Assembly: GCA_914767715.1 (NCBI GenBank)
Contig: OU612071.1
Span: 1,426,001-1,490,000 of the forward strand
Direction of reading: 5' to 3'
Origin: Membranipora membranacea
Taxonomy: Eukaryota > Bryozoa > Gymnolaemata > Cheilostomatida > Membraniporidae
DNA: 64,000 nt
Shown here one piece after another: positions 34,412 through 45,826 of the stretch. The notes under the pieces were generated by a model. It did not search any database and had not been told where the DNA came from. It saw nothing but the letters and a program-made list of their open reading frames with translations. The translations under genes were made by a program, and so were the position numbers. Within the stretch, counting starts at the first letter, position 1; each line of letters begins with the position of its first letter.

Positions 34412-35199
34412 CAGACAGAGACGTTGGTGAGGTGCTGGACACTTGAGCTTTAAGGGGAGCAGATGGTGGCACACATCATGTTACACTCAGATCTAAAGTG
34501 GTGATTAAAAGGAAGATGCAGCACAAGAAGTCCATGAACAATGGACAATGAAAACTAGACACAGGAGCATTGAAAGACCAGAATAAGAGAGAGCAACTTA
34601 AAAAAGATATGGATTTCAAACTCGAACACTGGGATTCAACAGATGGTGATATGGAACAGAGATGGGAAGACTTGAAGGAAACTCAGTATTCAACTGTAAA
34701 ACAAGTGCTTGGGAAGCAGGGCCGAAAACATCAGGACTGGTTTGACGAGCACGATATGTCATTGCAAAGTTGAATGAGGAGAGAGACAAGGCGAGACAAG
34801 CTTCCTTTCAGTGTAACACCAGATCAAAGAGAAAGACTCACAGAAAAGCACAGAGCAGCCTTCAGAGGTATAATAGAGTAGATGGTGGGAAGAAAAGGCT
34901 AGAGAGCTCCAGGAAGAGGCGGACAGGAGGGACATGAAAGCAGTCTACACAGGTTTGAGGGAAACCTATGGCCCAAAACCACCAGGACTGGTTCAACTAC
35001 GGGACCTTGGTGGAACCACAGTCCTACAGGAGCAGGATTAAATCTCTGAAAGGCTTTCTCACCACTTTGACCAGCTGTTAAATATACCAGGAGACTTTGA
35101 CGAGAGAGCTAAGAACAAGATAATGCAGAGGCCAGCTGGTATACTATTGGACAATCCACCTGATATGAATGAATTCGTATCGGCAATCGGTTCAATGCA

Positions 35200-36772
35200 A
35201 GACAGGAAAGCCCCTGGTTGAGATGGAATCCCTTCTGAGGTATGGAAATATGGTGGTCAGAAGATGACAGAATGTCTATTCAAACTCATACAGAAGGTGT
35301 GGGACACTGAGAAAGTACCGCAAGACTGGGAGGATGCAAGTATGTCCCACTGTTTAAGAAAGGCGACAGAAAAGACTGGAAATTATCGAGTTATATCCCT
35401 TCTATCCATAGAAGGCAAGATCCTCTCTCGTATACTGCTGAATAGGCTGAATGCTCATATCACCCCTGGAGTATAACCAGAGCCTCAGTGTGGGTTCAGA
35501 AGTGGAAGGAGTACAATAGACATGGGTCTCTGCTTAAAACAAGTACAAGAGAAATGCACTGAACAAAACATACCACTTTACATGGTCTTTGTTGACTTCA
35601 GTAAGGCCTTCAACACTGTGTCTAGGGTTTGCCTTTGGCAGGTTCTTCAAAAATTTGGTTGCACAGCCAAATTCATCAGCATTAACGAGGCTCTCTATAC
35701 AGGGATGCAAACGAATGTTGCTTTAAGCGGATCCGTCTCTAGTGACTTTGCAGTAAGCAACGGAGTCAAGCAAGGGTGTGTGCTTGCACCAACACTCTTC
35801 TCCTTGTACCTCTCAGCCATGCTTGAAGTAGCCTTCAAAGACAGCTTGGAAGAAGTAAATATCCAGACTAGGAAAGAAGCAGACATGTTTAATGTAGCTC
35901 ACTTCAAATCTTGAAACAAAACAACTGTAAAGTTAGTGAGAGATCAGCTATTTGCTGATGATAGCGCTTTAGTAGCTCATGACTCTGATGACATCCAAAC
36001 TCTAGTTGACAGATTTGCTGATGCTGCAAGGATGTTTAGTCTCAAAATCAATATTAAGAAGACTGAGTGCCTCTATCCATCCCCAAAGTTCCTGAGCGAA
36101 GTATCTTTACCAAGCAATGTAAATATCAACGGAGAGCTGTTGGAACAGTGTAAAACTTTCAAGTACCTTGGAAGCACTGTAGCTGACAATGTAAAGCTAG
36201 ATAATGAAATCTCCCTGAGAATAGGAAATGCTTATGCATTGCATGGAACCTTGCGCGAAAGACTCTGGAACAACTGCCATGTCTCAATAAAAGTTAAGTG
36301 TCAAGTGTCTAGGGCCACTGTACTAGCTGCCTTACTATATGGAGCTGAGACTTGGACTGTATACAGTGTGAAGACTGGCTGTCTGCAAGCAGATGTGATG
36401 AGACATCTACGATCAATCATGGGTATCTCATGGAGAGACAAGATCACGAATGTTGAGGTACTAAAGAGAGCAGGGTTACCGTCCCTAAAGTCCATACTCA
36501 TTCAGATGAATCTGAGGTGGCTTGGCCATGTAGAAAGGATGGACCATAACTGCCTACCTCGACAACTACTCTACTCTCAGCTGAAGGAGGGAAGACGTAA
36601 TCAAGGGAGGCCCAGGTTAAGGTTCAAAGATACTGTGAAGAGGAATATGAAGAAGCTGGACATCGACCGAGCAAATTGGCAAAAGAACGCTAAAAATAGA
36701 GACGGTTGGAGATGTTTGATCAGACCGAAGCAAAATGAAGACTGTCATTGTCGTATCGACAGACTGCTGTGA
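35200..36772 (+). pseudogene. LINE reverse transcriptase region with internal stops
   Basis: Recognisable RT motifs are N-Y-R-V-I-S-L-L-S, Y-M-V-F-V-D-F-S-K-A-F-N-T-V, G-V-K-Q-G-C-V-L-A-P-T-L-F and the active-site F-A-D-D (near 35950). Stops interrupt the frame at about 35220, 35474 and 35912. The last ORF (35936-36772) contains the F-A-D-D box and the usual L-G-H-V-E-R-M and G-R-P motifs. Confidence 0.8.
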
Positions 36773-36839
36773 TGATAGATGATGAGGTGTGTCAGTATGC
36801 ACTTCAATTACAGCAAACAGATTCCAAGTGAAAGGTTTT

Positions 36840-38378
36840 GTTTTCAAGATGTTATATTGAGTTCTGCTTATGGGATATCCTGCAAAATAGTGTATATATC
36901 ATGTTTTAAACATGAAAAATCTCACTGTCCATAAGCCAGGGGCATATTGAGTTTTTTTATTCAACACCAGATCTGAAAAAAATGTTGGGTATGGGGTTGG
37001 CAAGTAAAAATCTGGGATAGAAAATATCTGGGGTTGAGCTCATTGATCTGGGGTTGAATTCAAACTTTTTGTAAAAAGAAGAGATGTCTCCTCTCCTTTC
37101 CCATCCGTCAGACCCCCACAGTATGATCAGGAGGCATGTGCCCTCGAGGCAGTCAAGGGCCAACTAGTAATGTGTAGTGACAAGTACCAGGGAGCGACTC
37201 CTTGCATGTACTCCCTCTCAACAGTATCACGAAAATGATGATCCAATCTCGATTTAGCTTGCAAACATAACTTAACCAAGGGGTAACAGTCCCCTGTTAC
37301 TCCTTGACTTAACCTACTTAAAATGAACATGTCCTTTGAACAACCAACTCTTCTTCATTCCTTCATACAAAGATCTGCTAGGCATAGTAGTGTGCCTGCA
37401 AATTTACAGTAGCTCATGGAAGCTTTATCACTCACAGAGACAACCAGTTAGAACAAAAGTGTGATGATGATGGTGGTGGTGAGTGAGTGGTTCCAGGTTA
37501 TTAACCTGATTTAAATATGGCACAGTTTTGGTTGGGTGGTGAAGTGAGTAAGAGGAATGAGACTGAGATAGAAACAGTTTCCTCTATCCACCCACCAAAC
37601 AATCTTATCCTATTGGTCAGGAGCACATCTTGGTCTTGGAGAATTGAAATTCAGAAGAGATTGTTGTTATTCCATTGAAAAAATAGGAAAAGCATGGACA
37701 CTCCAAGGGAAAACCACTGAGCATGAAATTTGCTTTAGCAATAATATTGGATTATTTTCATAGAATTGAGTCAAATGTGCACTCTTCCCATCAAAATACT
37801 GTAAACATGTGAATTTCAAGCGATGACCTTTGACTGACCTGGGCAAAATCTAGATGAACACAGTACAGATCAATTTTGTGAGTGAGAGGTAACAATTTCA
37901 GGAAGCATGCTCTAAATAGAAGATTTTTGGTCTAAAATCTTTGGAAAAGGAAACTTGAATAAAAGTCCCCAGTAACGGTCCATGACAACATGTAATAAGA
38001 AGGAAAACCTATGATCAGAATGGACTTTCATTGCAGTTTAACCCCAATGCTGATGATGGAGCCTTAAGCCTACTCAAACACCAAAGAACTCTCACCCCAA
38101 TGTAGTTGGGGACTGTTGGGGCTCTCAACACCACTTTAATGCAATAGAAAGTGAGTTTGAGTTTATTTTAGCCTGTTATCCTCTTCTACTCAAGATTTTC
38201 TCTCCCAACTCCAGATCTATTCATGCCATACCGCCCGTACCCTCAGACCTCAAGACAGCTCTAGGGACGTACTAAACAAAAGCAAACAATGGCAGAGGAC
38301 ACCTTATGACAGATAGAAGAAGAGTACCAAGAGAGGCAAGACAAAGACAAAGGAAATAAGAAAAGTTAGAAGGGAGAG
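36840..38378. other. Non-coding stretch between LINE and candidate LTR
   Basis: No ORF with a recognised motif was found. The last bases (AGAAGGGAGAG) are purine rich and would suit the polypurine tract of a retrotransposon whose 3' LTR follows. Confidence 0.4.
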
Positions 38379-38764
38379 TGTGGTGGATTTTCCACCACAG
38401 CTGGACATTTAAAATTTATTTTACATCCTTTCTTATTCTTATTAGTTGTCTTCCCATCTCATCATTATTAGTAACTTTTCTAATTTTAACTCATACAAGC
38501 CATCTATGTAATTTTCCATGGAAAATTTTCACAGTTAGTGTCACATGACCTACAGAGTACTTGTTACCTTCCCCCTCAGATAGAGTTGGCGCACTCGGTA
38601 TATTCACAGGCAGACAGAGTCGGCATACTCGATACATTTCCACTTAGATAGAGTCGGCGTACTCGTTTTAGAGAGTCGGCGTACTCAGCATAAATAGGCA
38701 ATGTACGTGGTTGCACTGGCGGGTATCATCGCCTTAGGGTAACTCCCCTAAAATCCTCTACATG
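38379..38764 (+). mobile_element. Candidate solo or orphan LTR with GTCGGCGTACTC repeats
   Basis: The segment begins TGTGGTGG after a purine tract and ends CTCTACA, followed by TGGTCCCCC, which resembles a tRNA primer-binding site. Inside lie at least four imperfect copies of AGAGTCGGCGTACTC (38580-38685), followed by CATAAATAGG, a plausible TATA box. Repeated upstream motifs, TATA box and TG...CA ends together suggest an LTR. No coding partner or second LTR was seen in the window. Confidence 0.45.
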
Positions 38765-39239
38765 GTCCCCCTTTGGATCCATCTGCGAGCCAAAGATGCA
38801 ATTTAGTCAATAAATTCAGCGATTCGAACCAACAACCGATGTACAAATGGAGGGCGAATGAGTTAAGAGGAAGCAGGGGTCATCAACCTTTGTTGAATAG
38901 ATAAAAGGTAGCAAGACAACATGGAACTAGGACTTGGATTTCAAAAAGATCAAATATATATGCGTTGTCTGGGGAGACACAGCCTATAAATCATCGGAAA
39001 CTTTTTGTATTTATTTCCTGATACTAGAATATCAGGCCATTGAATAACTTCACAAATGTTGTCAAATGCTTTAGATGGCTTCTATCATAAATATGAGACC
39101 GCACTCTCCAAAGAACAGGTGATTGACACCCACTAGTTCTCAAAGACTACTTGACAATATTTTAATCATCGGTAAAAGATAGTATAGTGCAATATATAAT
39201 GGTGGGGCTAAGAATTTAGGAGGCGTCTGAATTAGAGAT
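38765..39239. other. Non-coding stretch, nothing recognised
   Basis: Sequence follows the candidate primer-binding site but shows no gag or pol coding potential. Confidence 0.4.
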
Positions 39240-39480
39240 ATGAGTATTTGTGAAAGTCATAATGCTTTATCTTTGCCAGTCTGGTCTTTGGTTTGTGATC
39301 ACAATATACTGCTGCTGCATACCTGACCGCATTATGAGGTCGCGCTTCACCTGCCAATCTCCGCTGTTTGTCTATCCTGATACGGGCAAAATATTTCATA
39401 GGCATCACCACTAGCATTAGCATAGTCAGAATTCTCCACTACATTTTTACACAACACTCTCAGGGCTTGATTCTGCGTAA
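39240..39480 (-). pseudogene. Fragment of a retrotransposon C-terminal domain
   Basis: On the minus strand it reads Y-A-N-A-S-G-D-A-Y-E-I-F with later stops. The DNA aligns with 41540-41710 across the C-A-C-C-A-C-T-A-G-C-A-T-T-A-G-C-A-T-A block and flanking sequence. Both are relics of one family. Confidence 0.45.
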
Positions 39481-39555
39481 ATGTGTATTTGCCCCTCTTT
39501 GTCTGCCATTTCGACATTATTGTCAAAGTGTGAAGATGATCAATTTTCACAAGAA

Positions 39556-39610
39556 AAACAATGCATCCGGTGGGGCTCGAACCCAGGATCCTGATATCCG
39601 AAATCAGTAA
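39556..39610 (-). mobile_element. Possible tRNA-derived SINE fragment (third type)
   Basis: The minus strand contains GGGTTCGAGCCCCACC, a good Pol III B box with its T stem, inside GATCCTGGGTTCGAGCCCC. No matching A box was found nearby, so only a fragment is called. Confidence 0.35.
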
Positions 39611-40007
39611 CACTGATGGGTTTTGATTTGTTGTTGTGCGGATTTGCCTGTTCAAACCAACAAGCCCAACCTGAGTAGATAACTCCAAGTTGTTGGACTG
39701 AAACCAGTCTACTTGAAATGGGGAAATGTACTATTGATTTTTCATTAAATCTTTTCTCCAACTTTAAAACACTCAATCTTCAGTAAAATACGAGGGGAGC
39801 CCCAGTCATAGATTTCAAAATATTTGCCAAATCCAGTTAGTTCACTGGAGCATTGACCAACGACCTAGTTAGTTAGTAATCTCTTATTGCTGTGTACAGA
39901 TTTATAAAAGTACAGAAAAAGCCTCTGTTTGCAGGCATATTATTAATGACCTTAGGATGGACTGAACTGAAGAGCAGGAAGTATCTTATCGTATTCCATA
40001 AGCAGGT

Positions 40008-40610
40008 ATAAGTTATCAACCTGAGGTAAAGGATAATGTTAAATACTACAGAGTACTCTTACCCTCAAGTCTTGAAAGTCAGATATGTAGGCTGGAAGTC
40101 TCTTACTTTTACAACAGCTCGAGAAGCCAAGTCTCCGGCCAGGAATTCACAGCAGAGATTTCGTTTAAGTGTCAGCAATATGATAAGCTATTTGGTCAAG
40201 CATGAATCAATGCACACAAAAGATTGTATTGATTTTTTTTGCTTGACTAGAGCTGTACAGTTAGTTTAACCTGCTTTTCTTATGATTATTGATTCAATTC
40301 ACAAGCTACACAAATTCTTTGAACTTGGGTGGGGGGGTTTTGTAGTCTACCCCTCTGATAGTATAAATATTGAATAGCTAAGTGTGTAGAAATCGGGTCT
40401 ATTCACTTCCCTCACAACAACACAAACATGTTTTGTCTAGTTGTTGCTGAGCTCGTTATGTTTGTTGTTCTACAGAGCATTAGTAATAGTATTGACTAAT
40501 TGACATAGTATATATAAGTTGGCCATACTGAGTTGTCGATTACAATAAAATCTATCACCTGCTGTTATTTATCATTTGCATATCTTATTTGAACAGTGTA
40601 TAGACGATGA
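40008..40610 (+). repeat. Diverged duplicated block, copy B
   Basis: This segment aligns with 26740-27260 (copy A) in the same orientation over several separate blocks. It is followed to the right by a minus-strand ankyrin-like remnant, mirroring the layout at copy A. Confidence 0.65.
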
Positions 40611-40714
40611 TTATGACATGAAACTCCTCGCTTTCCTGTCAACAGCAATTCAAGGGTGTAAACGAGTGAGATAGAACATACAGTCGTACCACTGCACAAC
40701 ACACAGGCCTTCAG

Positions 40715-40830
40715 CTAGAAACCATGAGATAAGCGCTGTTTCGAGGCCTTCTCTAGTACAACCTCTTCATGGCCGGCTCTAGCAGCATGAAGCCACCTCT
40801 GTGTGTTGATAAGAAATTCAATCAATATCA
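40715..40830 (-). pseudogene. Ankyrin-repeat remnant
   Basis: The minus strand encodes R-W-L-H-A-A-R-A-G-H-E-E-V-V, matching the core of an ankyrin repeat. No adjoining repeats with intact frame were found. With the neighbouring duplicated block, it may be what is left of a paralogue of the ankyrin gene at 28-33 kb. Confidence 0.4.
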
Positions 40831-41237
40831 TCGATCCCTTAGTGCATTTTCGTAGGTTTGACATAGTGTGTTTACGCTGTTGGGCAACCAGGGAGGCTGC
40901 CAACTCTTTATTGATTCAGTGCAACAATGTTCGCCCCATCACTCTCATGCTTATACTCTATGCTGGGCTGACTGTGATCTCCTGTCTCGCTCTGCCTGCC
41001 TTTTATGCGAAGGCCAAGCTTTTAATCCTATGTTTGTAATACCTCAGATCTAACTCAGACTCATTTTGACTTTTCACTCTGCAGAGACTACTTTAATTTG
41101 AGTATTATCACTTAATCCCCTCAATCTAATCCTTACAAGGATTATAACAAAATCAATTAAATCCTGCAAACTCCACAAAACAAAGTGAGTGTGTTAAACC
41201 CCAGCTTACAAGCAATAGGATTACTTAGCTTTTGTCA

Positions 41238-41730
41238 TCACACAGTGCTGTTGCCAAATCCATGAAGATGCGCTTTCTGCCCCTTGTACATGCTTTCTGT
41301 GACATTTTTGAGTTCTCTGCCTGAAAGCCCAACACTAGTCAGAAGTTTGGTCACTGATCTAGCCATGAATCCACGGCAGCCAACTTCCATTGCGAATAAT
41401 TTGCAATTCCAACCTTTGTCTTTGCATTGTGTCACCAGATCTTTGTATCATGTCAGTTTTCTCTCAATAGCGTTTGAGAGATTTACTTCCCAAGACACTG
41501 TCAATTACATCAGTATTATTGCGTTTTCTTTACCTGACAATTAAGTCTGGTTTACGGTTTGTGATCTCAATATGCTGTGGCATGTTGAACTGCTCCATTA
41601 GGTCGCATCTCACCTGCCATTGTCCGCTGCTCATCGATCCCTTTTTGCTCAAAATCTTTTCATGCGTTTCACCACTAGCATTAGCATATTCAAACTTATC
41701 TGCACACATAGAAAAATTGATTGAAAAGGG
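41238..41730 (-). pseudogene. Retrotransposon-associated C-terminal (V-E-V-G-C-R-G-F) domain, frameshifted
   Basis: The last 65 codons read Y-K-D-L-V-T-Q-C-K-D-K-G-W, then M-E-V-G-C-R-G-F, then V-G-L-S-G-R. This is the end of a domain common in LINE-derived animal proteins. Upstream, in a shifted frame, lie Y-A-N-A-S-G-E, Q-W-Q-V-R-C-D-L-M-E-Q and I-T-N-R-K-P-D-L. At least one frameshift and several stops make it non-functional. Confidence 0.6.
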
Positions 41731-41739
41731 AATCGAAGT

Positions 41740-42060
41740 TCAATCAATAATGACACCGTAAAAATAGGGTGAAATTTTGATTAAGTTTTGATTGAACTTA
41801 TAAGATACATATAACTAACAACTGATTCATTACTGATTGAATGATGCTCAGGGAATGATTGCTTTTGTGGTATCCCACCACTTTGTACAGGATTGATAAA
41901 TGAGTTAAGCCTGATTGAATTTCAACCAAGGATTATCTGATTGAAATTTGAATCAGCCTGAATCTATAATGATTGAATTTTTCTCACTTCAATTGCTACT
42001 CATAATATAATCAGAGTCTGATTCATTTTGATATTTCTCTATGGAATGATGTAGTTGGGA
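41740..42060. repeat. A+T-rich region with repeated GATTGA/TCAATC motifs
   Basis: GATTGAA or its complement recurs many times here. The outer parts (CATAGAAAAATTGATTGA near 41710, and the reverse complement of TTTGATATTTCTCTATG near 42030) are weakly inverted. It may be an old MITE. A similar GATTGA-rich stretch is at 62390-62830. Confidence 0.35.
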
Positions 42061-42413
42061 TTGGATTTCAATCTGCACTTTCAAAGAAATACTTCAGATG
42101 TGATGGCAGTTAAGCTTGTATTTATTTAGTATTAAAACTCACTGGTTCCATCGAGATGTATTTATGAAAGTGTTTCACTATAATTTGAGACAAAAAGTTC
42201 AGTTTATTGTGCATAAGATAGTAATATATTATAAAACAGATACCTGAACTATAAAAACGCAATAATAGACATACAATGCAAGCTTATATTGCCCGGTCTC
42301 TCAGCATCTTCAATTTATGTGTTTTCACAGGTGTCAGCATTTTTTTGGGAATATTTGAAATGATCTCAAAAAATAGCCCAATAGCCTCATGATGGGCTGT
42401 CTCATAGTTTGAG

Positions 42414-45400
42414 TCAACGAATACAGAATACGAATACAGATTTCACCAAAAACATCCACATGTGGAGTGGGCACTTGAAAAGAAAGACCTGGCCAGTAGG
42501 ATATACCACATAATAGCTGCCATTGTTTATCGTCATGGTGATGAAGGCCTTGTTACACACTGTTCGGGGTGGTACCTTCAAAACCAGAGTTTCTCTTTTC
42601 TTTGCTGCCTGGCCTCGCAGAGTTGTGGCCAGCAGGTCCTTCATGGTGTCTCCTAGAAAATAATGATACGTTAAACAGTGATCACAGGCTTCAATGACCT
42701 GAATACACCAAGTTAGCACAACAAGACAGGATCGGGATAGCCAGGATATCTGATTGAGTTGAATTGACTTTGGTTTACTTTTTCAGTAGTATTTAATAAT
42801 TTCATTCCAATCTGTAGCTTGATACGCACACAGAAGCATAAATACTTGTCCAAATTGTTGAATTGGGTAAGAATTGATCCAAAAGAGTGAGATGATAGCG
42901 ATGAAATTTTATATATGTATTTGGTTGAATCATGATGATACCTTTTTTCTCGGTAACGTCCATGACCAGGTCCGAAAACCTATCCTCTATTTCTTGATAG
43001 GAGTAAGTAGTGCCTGGTCCTCCAAGTGATAAATCAAACTCAAAATCAATATGTAACAAGAGATAACAGAACATAAACAACTTTGCTTAATGGAAATCAA
43101 AAGTTTTACAGCTGCAGTATTATAATATGAAGTTGTTTCCTCTTTCTATTTCAAATCTGCCCACAGAAATCAAAATCCTTTATAATACTGAATATTCCAT
43201 CAATAGTGTTATCTTTCAAAAGTAGCTCCAACTTAGGTATACTAAGACTCACAGCTTTGGGTCAGCCTAGTCTTGACAGGCTTTGAACCCCCCCCCCACA
43301 CACAAAGAACAAGTATTGTCATGACCGGTCAAGTTCAGTTCCATGTTAGTTTAATAATAACTCATTTTGACTGGAATAAGCATTATTAATAAAAAAAGAA
43401 TTTCGTACAACACTACTTACAATCTCTGGCGACCGTGCCAAAAAGGGGTAAGTCTGCAGGATATTCTCCATGCATAGTTCTTCTTCTTTGATGGCTCTCC
43501 TCCTTACAGTGTGGCTGTTCTTTATCATGTCCCTACTCGATTTTGTTAAGGCGTATACGTCAGAACCTGCAATGGACAATATCCAAATGTGTTAAGGAGA
43601 ATGCCTAGCATAGATAAGTTGTAAGGTGCTTATATGCCTTGACAACTCCGAGGCAACGTGTCAAAAGATCCAAATTTAACCAGAACCCATCACTTTTGTT
43701 TGTTGTAGGGCAGAATTGCAATGTGTGCAGCTGCAGACTTTTCAGGGCATCAGAATTTCAAGTAGCCAATCAATTAACTATTCACTGAAAATTGTCTAGG
43801 CTTAAAGGCCACTTAAACTGGACCGCTTTAATTGGGAACACATTTTCTGGTATTTAAAACTGCCAGAATGGGAGTAGGTAACAACAGAAGATGAAAATGA
43901 TCTGACAATTCGTATTTGGGAGATATTTGCTCGTAAATTCTATCTTTGATAAGGGGTGATTGCCTCACTATGATAATCATCTGTGGACTCACCTTCAACT
44001 TTACTGTGATGTGATGCAGTTGATGTAGACTGCATGAGTAATGGAGTAGATGGTGAGGATTGAGGTGAAGACATTGACGGCTGGTTGGATGTGGATTGAG
44101 GTGGAGACACCGCCGGCTGGATGGATGCGGAAGTTGATGGCTGGGTCTCTGTAGTGGGTAAGGTTGGTTCCTGTTCAGATGTCTTTGAAGACTTTTTTCC
44201 TGATCCCTCTTCGCTACTGACCTGACCACTGTATCGTTTACGTATCCTTCTCTTTATGTTTTTGATACAATAGTCAATGGCTCCACCCTGGTCTGGGCTG
44301 AGATGAAACAGGTGATACTGTAAAAGAGAGGATAGCAACAGTGAGCTGATAAACAAAATAAATACCAGAGGCTTTGAGTTGAGGCGATTGCACACAATCA
44401 TTATCGCATGTGTGGTAAAAAACTGTTCCTAGTAAAATCTTATTATCCTCATAACACAGTTACTGGAAGAACGTTTCATCTTCAACAATTTAAAAATCAT
44501 AACACGCATCTAAATGTACTTCTCACATTAAATTATTTCCAATTCAACATATTTACAGTAGAATATGATTATTGTGTGCAAGTTTTAGTTCCAATTTTGA
44601 ACAAACAGGAGTATATTATCAGTTCTCTTATGATCTGAGCGAAAGGAGAAAACCATTATTCACTGAACACATTGTAATTTAACATATACAAAGGGACTGT
44701 CACCTGTCATAATAAAGCTAGCAGTCAAGGAGTTATGCTTCCTTTTTATATTGAGGGACAACTCCAATCAAGAGAGAGGTAAGAGTTATGCAATGGGGTT
44801 TTGGGGACCAAAGTGACCTGAACTAGCGGTTATTCAAGGGAACAAATTCGATCACCAGATGCAGTAAGTTTCTTACATATGTTACACCATTTTCATATGG
44901 CTCCTCTCTCAGAGCAGAAAATGTATCAGCCAAGTGTGCTGCTAGCTCCCGTTTGTCTGTATTTGTTGGTTGAGGGAATCTGTAATGAAAGAAAGAACAG
45001 AGTCAAAATATGCTAGATTGCAAGTGTTTTATGATGGTGTTACAAAAAAGCATGTGGAAACCTTTGGGACTTCTTCAAAGCACTGAGGCAATCTCACAAC
45101 AAGTATGATTGCAATGGTCGGCATTGCATTGTATTGGATACCTAACACAAATTCTAGCAGCAACAAGAATCAATGACATGAGTTTATGGAATACAAGCTA
45201 CATGGAAAAGAGTTTTATAAAATTAGCATGCAAGTAGGGTGACTGAGAATCGGAATTATAAGGAAAAGTCAATATTTGTTTAAACCCAAAATATTAAAAC
45301 AATTGTACTGGTTGGTGTATGGTGTTTTGTTACAGTTGTACTTGCTAATACTTTGCCAGACCAGATATTAAATATTAGTAATGAGGCCAATTCAGACACA

Positions 45401-45792
45401 TACATACCTTCCAGGGTATCGCTTCTCAACCATTTCCATCAGCTTTAAACAGTGATATCTGATGACCAGTTTCCTGTATTCCTTCTCAAACTTTAGCTTG
45501 TCATAATTTTCAGAGCACATATGTTCTATCTTCTTTTCACCATAGATTGGAGAGAGGATTTGTTTGGTGTTGTACATGTATGCACCATGGTACCGGAACT
45601 ATAACAACAAGAAGGTGCAAAATTCTAACATTGCCAAGAAATTTTATTGCAAAAATTTATGGCCCATATTTCCACAACAAACACCCTAAGTAGCCGCGCA
45701 GCAGATCATCATCATCAATTAGCTGGACCAAATGTTTGAAAAAGCTCTTCTATAAACCTGGAACGTGGATAGGGATACTTGGTATAATATAG

Positions 45793-45826
<34 letters not shown>

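Larger units (their letters stand above)
33380..36790 (+). mobile_element. Decayed APE-type LINE (non-LTR retrotransposon)
   Basis: Endonuclease pieces are present at 33676-34411 (E-W-N-V-R-T-L, A-L-S-E-T-R-L, L-I-G-D-F-N-A-R), reverse transcriptase pieces at 35200-36100, and a C-terminal G-R-P-R-L-R-F motif near 36620. The reading frame breaks near 34000 and 34410 and several more times before the last ORF. The 5' part from about 33380 has the non-coding GTTGCGCGGTCAGCGACTAAAC block. It ends with GATGATAGATGATGAGG, a short repeated tail. The family is the one often misannotated in animals as craniofacial development protein 2-like. It is not functional. Confidence 0.8.
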
